44,401 bases of DNA from Anaerolinea sp. GTDB lineage: Bacteria > Chloroflexota > Anaerolineae > Anaerolineales > Villigracilaceae. The stretch covers positions 1 through 44,401 of the forward strand of contig JAIFNG010000011.1 in NCBI GenBank assembly GCA_020047815.1, given 5' to 3'. Every line of letters starts with the position of its first letter. Positions within the stretch are counted from its first letter, which is position 1. Shown here in pieces: positions 32,337 to 41,600 of the stretch. The notes beneath the pieces are model-generated. The model searched no databases. It saw only the letters and a program-made list of their open reading frames with translations, and had not been told where the DNA came from. The position numbers and the translations under genes were made by a program.

Positions 32337-33614
32337 ATGTTAAAAATAATCCTGCATGCGCAAAACCAGATCATGCCGTTTTGTGAGCCGGCGAGGGAGC
32401 TGCGAATTCAAAATGTGCCGCTTTGGCTGCATCAACGTGATTTGCTGGCGCCTTATGTCACTCATGAAATGGAAGTGAAAAAAGGCGAGCCCTTGCAGCC
32501 TGTACGTGAGCAGGCAATTGTTTATCGTGACAACCTGTTCTTTGATGAGTTTTATATCAAGGCTTTCATGGAAAAAGCCATAAAAGGCAATAAACCTGTC
32601 CGCGCCGCCTTCCGTGCAGATGACCCTGCCTTTCGCGAACATGCCCTGCCACTATCCACGTCTTATACTCCTGCGGGAAGTTTGTACCTTGCTGATCTAT
32701 GGTACTACCCCAACGGTCCTGTTGCAGGTGCAGAGTCGCTTGTGATTGATTCGCAGGCAAAGGAGATCGGTTATTATCATGTGCCGACTTACATGGGGGA
32801 TAAGAGCGGTGACCTTGTTTTTCAAGTACCATTGCGTGCGATGCTGGCAATTGATTCATGGGTGCATGTCTTTATTGCTGATATGGTATTTGGCCAATTT
32901 GCGCGCGGCGCCCGCTTCGAAAAGCGTTTGAACGAAGAACCTGTCTTCAAGTTAAAGATTCTTGGCAAGGCTGTTTATGAGGGCAGGCAGGTTCTTGAAT
33001 GTTCTGAATTGGTAAAAATTGGCACAGGCTGTATCATAGACCCAAGCGCGGTAATTCATGGTCCCACGATCATCGGCAATAATGTGACCATCAATGCCGG
33101 GGCTGTCATCGACAACTCCATTATTGGAAATAATGTCAATATCTCCCAGGGGGCACAGGTGATGCTTTCCGTTGTTGGGGATGGAACCTTCCTTCCATTT
33201 CGGGCTTCATTGTTCATGAGCACCATTATGGAAGACAGCATGGTGGCGCAAAATACCTGTTTGCAAATGTGTGTAATTGGAAAAAAGACCTTTATTGGAG
33301 CAGGTTCCACTTGGACAGATTACAACCTGATTCCTGCCTCCATTCGAGCCCGGGATGGTAACGGTAAACTGGGAATGTCTAACCGGCCTGTTTTAGGTGG
33401 CTGCGTGGGACATAATTGCAGAATCGGCTCTGGCATGATCATCTACCCCGCCCGAACCATCGAGTCGGATGTTGTCCTGACGGCATCGAGGGAACAGCGG
33501 ATCATTGATCGTGATATTTCATTTGAAGACAGTGACCATCACCATCTTAAATTTTCCGAATTGCATCAGGTGCTCTATCACCAACAATCGAAAGGGGATT
33601 CAGAGTCGTGGTAA
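32337..33614 (+). CDS. Left-handed beta-helix (hexapeptide-repeat) protein
   Basis: 425 residues. The first ~200 residues form a mixed domain with no close match that I recognise (LWLHQRDLLAPYVTHEMEV, AIVYRDNLFFDEFYI). From about 225 a hexapeptide-repeat helix follows: LVKIGTGCIIDPSAVIHGPT, IIGNNVTINAGAVIDNSIIG, NNVNISQGAQVML, then VGHNCRIGSGMIIYPARTIE. This is the fold of GlmU-type and LpxA-type acyl/acetyl transferases, which also occurs without enzymatic activity. The N-terminal part may resemble a sugar nucleotidyltransferase, but the GXGTRM motif is absent. The gene is followed by the acyl-ACP reductase gene with only 3 nt between, so the two products probably share substrate or complex. 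Confidence 0.75.
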   Translation: MLKIILHAQNQIMPFCEPARELRIQNVPLWLHQRDLLAPYVTHEMEVKKGEPLQPVREQAIVYRDNLFFDEFYIKAFMEKAIKGNKPVRAAFRADDPAFREHALPLSTSYTPAGSLYLADLWYYPNGPVAGAESLVIDSQAKEIGYYHVPTYMGDKSGDLVFQVPLRAMLAIDSWVHVFIADMVFGQFARGARFEKRLNEEPVFKLKILGKAVYEGRQVLECSELVKIGTGCIIDPSAVIHGPTIIGNNVTINAGAVIDNSIIGNNVNISQGAQVMLSVVGDGTFLPFRASLFMSTIMEDSMVAQNTCLQMCVIGKKTFIGAGSTWTDYNLIPASIRARDGNGKLGMSNRPVLGGCVGHNCRIGSGMIIYPARTIESDVVLTASREQRIIDRDISFEDSDHHHLKFSELHQVLYHQQSKGDSESW

Positions 33615-33617
33615 AAA

Positions 33618-34706
33618 ATGGATAGTTTCGCATTCATCATTCATCCCATCGATCCCAAGCGAGATGTCAGCCGTAAGTTTCCCTTTTTGGGACGTGTCCT
33701 GAGCGAAAGACAAATAGATTTTTTTTCCACATTCTTTCCGCCTGTCTATATTTCAGAGATCGAAGGTGTTACATCACAAGCCACAGGGAAAACCATCAAA
33801 GGCTGGTTCATAGCCTGTCCTTATACGCCGCGTCGTATGATGGAATTGCCTGAGCGTTCAGTCTATCGAAAAATTATTCACGCCGGACGCATGGCTGAAA
33901 AACTTGGAGCTGATATTCTCGGACTTGGCGCTTTCACCTCGGTGGTCGGTGATGCCGGTGTGACCATTGCAAAAGAGCTGGATATTCCCGTGACCACAGG
34001 TGATTCATTCACTGTGGCAATGGCTGTGCAAGCTATTCGGGAGGCGGCGCGTGTGATGGATATCAAAATTGAGGATGAAACTGTAGCTGTGGTTGGTGCG
34101 ACGGGAGCAATTGGACGTGTTTGTGCTGAACTTTTAGCTAGTGAAGCGGCTCAGATGTTGCTCGTCGCCCGGGATGAGAAGAAACTCGAAGCCCTTAGAG
34201 ACAGGTTACAGGTGAAAGCTCGAGGTGAGCTTGTTATCAGCACAAATGTAGATATCTTGAAGGACGCGAAATTGATCCTGACGGTCACAAGTTCCATCAA
34301 TGACATCATTCACCCGCAACACTTACAGCCGGGTAGTGTGGTTTGTGATGTAGCCCGTCCTCGTGATGTTTCTGCAATGGTGGCGGCGGTAAGAAATGAT
34401 ATATTAGTAATTGACGGCGGCATGGTTGACGTGCCTGGCGCTGTGAATTTCAATTTTAATTTTGGCTTTCCCGAAGGAAAGGCATATGCGTGTATGGCTG
34501 AAACCATCGCGCTGGCTTTGGAAGGCCGCTTTGAAGATTACACTGTAGGTAAGGATGTAACATTGGAGCGTGTACAGGATATTGCTGCGATTGCTGAACG
34601 ACATGGTTTTCGTATGAGTGGTTTTCGTTCGTTTGAACGCGAAGTTACACTGGAACAGATCGAATTTGTTCGAAAAAATGCTCGAAAAGGGTTGCAACGT
34701 GTTTAG
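33618..34706 (+). CDS. Long-chain acyl-ACP (acyl-CoA) reductase homologue, aldehyde-forming
   Basis: 362 residues. It aligns by eye along its length with cyanobacterial acyl-ACP reductase (AAR): an N-terminal FIIHPIDPKRDVSRKF, a middle ITGDSFT-like VTTGDSFTVAMAVQAI, a Rossmann GATGAIG (160-166), VIDGGMVDVP, and the C-terminal YACMAETIALALEGRFEDYT. Cys292 in that block occupies the place of the catalytic Cys of AAR, and RHGF lies near the C-terminus in both. The inferred reaction is acyl-ACP + NADPH to fatty aldehyde + ACP, via a thioester. No ADO (aldehyde-deformylating oxygenase) gene is in the window, so the aldehyde may go to alcohol, acid or vinyl-ether lipid. Directly follows the beta-helix gene. 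Confidence 0.8.
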   Translation: MDSFAFIIHPIDPKRDVSRKFPFLGRVLSERQIDFFSTFFPPVYISEIEGVTSQATGKTIKGWFIACPYTPRRMMELPERSVYRKIIHAGRMAEKLGADILGLGAFTSVVGDAGVTIAKELDIPVTTGDSFTVAMAVQAIREAARVMDIKIEDETVAVVGATGAIGRVCAELLASEAAQMLLVARDEKKLEALRDRLQVKARGELVISTNVDILKDAKLILTVTSSINDIIHPQHLQPGSVVCDVARPRDVSAMVAAVRNDILVIDGGMVDVPGAVNFNFNFGFPEGKAYACMAETIALALEGRFEDYTVGKDVTLERVQDIAAIAERHGFRMSGFRSFEREVTLEQIEFVRKNARKGLQRV

Positions 34707-34715
34707 GAGGCTTAC

Positions 34716-35621
34716 ATGGGAAATGCCCGTCTTTTGGTAGTGGAAGATGACGTCGATATTGCCAACATGCTTAAGATCTACTTCACGAGTCTGAAATATG
34801 ACGTGGATGTAGCCAATCGTGGCCGTGATGCTTTGGAGAAAACAAAGCAGGTTTTGCCGCATTTAATCGTTTTGGATATTATGTTGCCGGATATTGACGG
34901 TTACGAGGTCTGCCGCACATTGCGGACCAGCACCCGCACCAGTCACATTCCTGTGATATTCCTGACACAAAAGGATGAGCGCAGTGACAAACTGCAGGGC
35001 CTTGAATTGGGCGCAGATGACTACATTACCAAACCCTTTGATATTGAGGAACTGAAGCTGCGTGTACAGGGTGCCATTCGCCGCTCGGAACGCGAAAGCC
35101 TCACAGATCCGCGTTCCGGCTTGCCCGCCGGTCGTTTGATCGAAGAGCAGTTGCGTCGCATTATCCGCGAGAAGGATTGGTCGTTGCTGGACGTGCGCGT
35201 CAATAACTTTGAAGCATTCAAGGATGTTTATGGTTTCGTGGCTGGCGACGACGTGGTGCGTTTTGCGGCGATGATGATCGGCGAGGTAGTGGATGAACTG
35301 GGAACCACCAGCGACTTTATTGGACATGCCGGCGGTGACAACTTTATCATTATTACAACGGAAGACGCTGCTCCGAGAATTCGCCAGAAGTTGAAGGAAC
35401 GATTTGCGAATGAAGTGCAGAGTCACTATAACTTTATAGACCGCCAGCAGGGCTTTATCCAGGCGCCAAAAGCGGAAGGTGGTGCGGAAAAGGTGGGGTT
35501 TATGTACCTTTCTGCGGGGTTGGTTTCGCCGAGTTTACAATCTTTTGCAGATATTCGTGAGATTACGGAACTTGCTTCCGAAGCCAGACGACAGGATACG
35601 GCGACGTCTTTTGCCGCCTGA
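34716..35621 (+). CDS. Response regulator with degenerate GGDEF domain
   Basis: 301 residues. Receiver domain (about 5-125) has the acidic pair VEDDVD, phospho-acceptor in VLDIMLPDIDG and ITKPFDIEE. A GGDEF-like domain covers about 130-290 (SLTDPRSGLPAGRLIEEQLR, then GHAGGDNFIII). The signature is GGDNF in place of GGDEF and the substrate-binding DxLTGLxNR is altered to DPRSGLPAGR. The catalytic/Mg Glu is therefore lost, so cyclic-di-GMP synthesis is unlikely and a GTP- or partner-sensing role is more probable. The start ATG 34716 follows AGGAGG that overlaps the AAR stop. It precedes the giant kinase by 15 nt, making it a likely phosphotransfer partner. Confidence 0.88.
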   Translation: MGNARLLVVEDDVDIANMLKIYFTSLKYDVDVANRGRDALEKTKQVLPHLIVLDIMLPDIDGYEVCRTLRTSTRTSHIPVIFLTQKDERSDKLQGLELGADDYITKPFDIEELKLRVQGAIRRSERESLTDPRSGLPAGRLIEEQLRRIIREKDWSLLDVRVNNFEAFKDVYGFVAGDDVVRFAAMMIGEVVDELGTTSDFIGHAGGDNFIIITTEDAAPRIRQKLKERFANEVQSHYNFIDRQQGFIQAPKAEGGAEKVGFMYLSAGLVSPSLQSFADIREITELASEARRQDTATSFAA

Positions 35622-35636
35622 TAGGGTGAATGATCC

Positions 35637-38600
35637 ATGTTATCCGGATTGGGCATCAGCTTATTCATTGCCGGCCTGGTGTTCGTTTTTCTGGTCTGGG
35701 TGGCCTTGCGTATGTATCCGCGCAAGAATATTGCCGCGCAGGTTGAGTACAATTTTTTCGCCGTCCCTGAATCTTCAAAATCAAATGATGCAGTGATTAT
35801 GATCCAGCCGGGGGGGCGTGTGGAATATATGAGCGGGCAGGCTCGTACATATTTTAATATGCACGAAAATGAGCCGTTTGACCTTGAGCGACTTGCACGC
35901 AGCGTGCGCCCGGCAGATGATTTTTTAGATCTATGCGCTGCTCCCGGGCATAAACGAGTATCCATCAGTGGCAAGTTGGTTGAGCTTTCGTCTTTTGAGG
36001 TGCCTGGTGCATACCCAATGATCCTGCTTTCCATGCGCGACAAGGAACTTGCCCTCACGTTGGAACAAGGCAGTGGCGCCTCAGAAGAAATATTAAGTGT
36101 AATCACCGACTTTACTCAAAGCATTGCCGCAAAGCTTGACCTTCAAACAACCGTACAATCCATTTTGGAAAATGTCAGCCGCCTTGTTTCGTCTGATGTG
36201 ATTGAGTTGCGTTTGCAGAATGATGAGGATCAAGTCCCAATTTCTTATTGCTATCAGCCATCAAATCCAAATATATCTGGCGTTGTGCCTTCGTCAGCCC
36301 CGCAATTTGGCAATCTTTCAGATCAATTGGTGGCGCATCGCGCTCCGATTCTAATTGTTGATATGCGTTCACAACCCGAGCTTGCTGCAACTACTGAGTT
36401 GCTCCCCATACAATCCTATCTTGGAATTCCACTGATGGCTGGTGGAGAAATGGTCGGGACATTGGAGGCAGGCCAAACAGGTGAAGGTAGGTTTGGTCAG
36501 CATGATATTGACCTGTTATATTTAGTTTCTGGTCAGGCGGCTGTGGCAATTCGGAATGCCAGACTCTACGAAGATGAACAGAAGCGTGTGTCTGAACTTG
36601 CTGGCTTGGCGAACTTAAATCAGGCATTGGGCAATGTCCGCGAAGTGCAGGATGTTTTTGTACGGTTGGTGGATAGTATTACGCCCCTGTTCGCGGCTGA
36701 TATTATTGGTTTTCTTCTTTACGATGAAGAGAAACATACATTGGAAGGCCAAGTGCCTTTCCGCGGATTGCCGCCCCATTTTGTTCAAATTTATCGCACG
36801 GATATTGCTGCAAACAGCCCTGCCGAACAGGTGCTTACAAGCCAGCAACCCTTATTGACCCTGAACGCATCCACGGACAGTAATTGGCAGATGCTTGGCA
36901 TTTCTGATATTGCAATAGCCGCCAGCTTGCGGGATACTGCGCTTGTGCCCCTGCTTTCCTCCGGGCGGATGCTTGGTTATTTACAGGTGGGCCATCATCA
37001 ACGCGGTACCTCCTCTTTTACCCAGGAGGAATTGCGCTTGATGAATATCGTGGCAAATCAAGCCGCGGCTCTAATAGAAAATATTTTATTGGTACAACAA
37101 GCGCGTACACGTGCGCAGCGCTCTGATGCTTTGCGACGCATTGCCAGCCTTTCCGGTTCCTCTGCTACGTTGGAGGAAATTCTTAAATATTCAGTTCAGG
37201 AACTAGCGAGTCTTTTCCAGGCTGAAGTGGGCGCGATATTTCTGCTGGACGAAACGCAGGGTAATTTGCGACTATGCCGCGAATCCATATTTGGCATACC
37301 AGAGGAGATCAGCAGTAGTGTTGGTCCCATATTTGTAGATGATCCCAATTATCGGTACACCGTTACTGGATCTCAAAAGCCGTTCCTTTCAGCTGGTCTC
37401 AGTACCGACAGGCGGGTTTTGTCCATTTACCGCCCGTTAGCCACTGCGCTTCTTATTGAATCTGCCATTGTGGTTCCGCTGGTGGTGCGTGAACGCAGTA
37501 TTGGCGAACTACTTCTGGGAAGTATCAAAACTGATCACTTTAACCTTTATGATCTTCAAGTAGCAGCCACGGCTGCGGGTCAACTGGCTGCTGCGGTGGA
37601 ATCTGCCGACCTGCTTACACAAACTGATGACTCTTTGCGCCATCGTGTTGCTCAGCTTTCTGCGATAACGCGCATCAGCAGGGAGTTAAGCGCATCCCTT
37701 GACCTTAAACACCTGCTCAATATTATTCGTGATGAGGCATTACGTTTTACTCATGCCAATTGTTCCTCCATTCTTCTGCTTGACCAGGAGCGTGCCCTGG
37801 ACGATCTCGTGGTCGAATTTTCTGTTGGATGCGAAAATGAATATGAAATATATTCCATAGACCAGGATACTTTACAAATCAAGGAAATCCATATCGTTGG
37901 TGATTTTTTACGGGAGAGTAATCCGCCGCCACATGATGGAGTGCGCTCGGCAGTTGTTGTGCCGATCAAATATCAGACACTTGTCATTGGTTTTATTAAT
38001 CTGCATTCCAGCCAACCCGATTTCTTTACATCGGAGAAGGTGGAGTGGATACAAACCATGGCTATGCAAGCCGGTATAGCATTGAATAATGCCCAAAGGT
38101 ATCAGGCTGAGAAAAAACGTGCTGAATTGATGCGCCGCCGCGCAGATACACTTGTGCGCCTTGCAGATGTAAGTTATGACCTGGGTCATGATCAGCCGCT
38201 AGACCAGGCATTGCAGGTCGTTGCGCGTGGTATTCGTGACTCTACACCATTTCGCGTGGTGTTAATAAGCATGGCGGAGGTTGAAACCGGTCTTTTAAGG
38301 CGTGTTACCGCAACAGGCATTCCACAGGAAACATTAAATGAATTGTTGTCCCGAAAACAACCGATTCAGGGTGTTAATAAACTGATGAAGCCGGAGTTTA
38401 AGGTCAGCCGTTCCTATTTTATCCCGAATGACCAATCCCCGGTAATACAGTCTGATGTGCATGTTGTTACTTTGGATATTCCCACTTCTCCGATTCAACA
38501 GCCCAATACCTGGAATGTAAATGACACATTGCTTGTTCCGCTTGAGAATGCAGAAGGACAAGTTGTGGGGTTGATCAGCCTGGATAACCCGTCAAACAAT

Positions 38601-41600
38601 TTGCGCCCTGACAAGGCGACCATTGAAACCGTGGAAGTGTTCGCCGCTCAAGCCGCATTATTGGTGAATAATACACTGCGCCAGGGCGAACTGCGTTCAC
38701 GTATTGATGCACTTTCGTCCGGGTTGCAGCGCCAACAAAAATTGATTGACAGTACGCAAAACAACCTGCCTATTCTGCTTCATAAAGATCTGGAACAGAC
38801 CATCTCCTTATATAATTTGGACCAACGAACTCAGCGGGTGCGCGCGGGGCTGGCAATCACCAAATCCGTCAGCCGTCAACTGGATTCTTCCTCGGCTCTA
38901 TTTGCGCTTGGGCGTGAAACCTTAACACAGTTAGGCATGTCCATTGCTCTTGTAGCGGAAAATATACCCGATGGTTCACGCCTGCTGCATGTACTTGGGA
39001 GTTTGCCGCGTTCCACGAATGTGGAATCTTTATTTGGTCAGCGCAATCCACTGCGCACCTGTCTGCAAAGCGGAGAAACCATCCTCATCGCTAATCTGGA
39101 TGAAAATGAGGAATGGCATGATGCTTCACTGTTGACTTCTTTACGTGCAAAAAGCGTGATCTGTCTGCCTGTGCAGGTGGGGAATAAAACCGTGGCTGCT
39201 ATGCTTGCTGTTTGCCCTGAGGCGATGCCCGACTTTACAGAGGAAGACCGCAAAGTGTATCTGCAAATTTCCCAGCAAGCCTCTCTGATCCTACAAAATA
39301 TCTCCCTGCTCAGTCAGACGCGCCGCCGCCTCGATGAAGTCAATCTACTTTTGGATTTCAGCCGCCAACTTTCCGGTATGGACCCGGACTCGATCCTCAA
39401 GTCGCTGCTTGACAGTTCACGCCGCGTTCTCCAACATGCTCATGCAGGTGTGGCTTTGGTTTGGGATCAGCAAGCAGAAGCACTTGTTCCGCGTGCTGTT
39501 TCAGGTTATGCAGACAATACCAGCATGATGGAGATCAAATATCGCCCGGGCGAGGCATTGCCAGGCTCCGTATTTTTACACAAAACCGCCCGCCGGGTTG
39601 ACGAGATAAACTTTGTGCGTGATTACAACCTGAGTGCTGAAAACCTTACGATCTATCGTCTGGCAACCGGTGGTCGTTTGCCTGTCTCCAGTTTACTTGT
39701 CCCTATTATTGCTGCCGAGCAGAGTTTGGGACTGCTGGTGTTGGATAACTTTAATACAACCGGCGCGTTCCTCCCGGACGATGAGGCCCTCCTGTCATCC
39801 CTGACCCAGCAGATCGCTCTCTCGTTGGATAACGTCCGTCTAGTACAAACCACCCAGGAACGCGCGGGACAGTTGCAGGCTTTAAATATTGCCGCTGCCG
39901 CCCTTACCTCCAGTTTGCGTAGCGATCAATTGATCAATTCCCTGCTCGATCAATTGATGCCCATCCTTCCGTATGACACCGCGACACTCTGGCTCCGCGA
40001 GAAAGACCGCCTTTTGGTTGCTTCTACACGTGGATTTGCTGATACGGACCATCGCCAGGGGTTATCGGTGAACGTACAAGACAGCGCGCTTTTTAAAGAG
40101 ATGGCTCATGGCGGGCAGCCCATATTTATCCATGATGTGCGCGAAGACCCGCGCTTTCCCCCAGTGAAGGATCCGTGCCTTTCCTGGCTTGGTATTCCTT
40201 TGATCTCCAAAGGTGAATTGGTAGGTGTGCTGGCAGTCGAAAAATGGCAGGCACATTACTACACACGTGAGCAAATTCAGGTTGGGCTTACCTTTGCAAG
40301 TCAGTCTGCTGTTTCATTGGATAATGCACGTTTGTATGAAGACAGTGTCAGCCGTGCCACTGAATTGGATCAACGTTCACAACGTCTCACAACGCTTAAC
40401 CATTTTGCAACTGTATTGACTGGTTTGCTGGATGCAGACCAGATTTTAAACTTAACCGCCAATGAATTGCTTAAGGGATTAGGCGCGCAGCGTGTTTCTG
40501 TCGTGACCTTTGAACGGGGTCAGGCATCCTGGAAATTATCCGCCCCGCGTATGCGCGTTAAACTTCCCCGTCTGCTGCCTGAGGCGCCCATCTTCAACCG
40601 CCTGCGCGAATCACTAGGTATCTTCAATACCGATGATGCCCGCCATGAACCGGATCTTGCCCCACTCATGGAAATATTTGATGAAGATACAACCGCCTTA
40701 CTCATCCTACCCCTGACCAGCGGGCAGAACCTGACCGCTCTTGTCTTTACCCAAATGATCGGCGAAAACCATTTTGGTTTGAATGAACTTGAAATTGCGC
40801 GTACCATTACCAGCCAGGCAACTGTTGCCCTTGAAAATGCACGCCTGTTCCAATCCTCTGTTCGTACAGCTGAACGATTTGCCATCCTTAACGAAACCAG
40901 TTCCCACATCAGCGCCCTTGACCCTGAAGATGTATACGTAGCGGTGCATAAAGCGGCAGAACGCCTCATGCCATTAGACTCATTCGTCATTACCCTGCTT
41001 GATCCGGAAAAAAATGAGATCGATGCCGTTTACTTGTCTGACCGTGGGAAACGCCATCCGGGAGAACGTATTTCCCTAGGCAAGGGCATTAGCAGTCAAG
41101 TTATCCAGAGTGGAAAACCCATTCTCGCCTTGTCGCTTGAACAGGCGAATCAATTGAATTCTGTACAAGCCGGCGAAGAAGACGATGTTGAGGAAACCCA
41201 GTCCATTGTGGCAGTTCCCATGATGCTGGGCGGCAAGTCTTTGGGCATGCTCTCTGCCCAGAGTTACCAGGCAGGAGTGTACACTGAGGAGGATGTGCAG
41301 ATCCTGGGCACGCTTGCAAATCAAGCCATTGTTGCCATCCAAAATGGACGTCTGTTTGCCGAAACGCAAAACCTAGCATCGAAACTTGAAATAAGCGTTA
41401 TTGAACGGACTGCTCAGTTGCGGCGTGAACAACAAAATACCGAAACCCTCCTGAACATCCTCACTGAAGTTTCCTCGAGCCTTGATCTGGATCGTGCCCT
41501 TAACCGTACTCTGGCGTTGCTTAACGAAGCCGTTGGAGCAGAGCAAGGTACCATCATGTTGCTGCATGCAGAGGATAACCTGCTGCATTATCGGGCGGGA

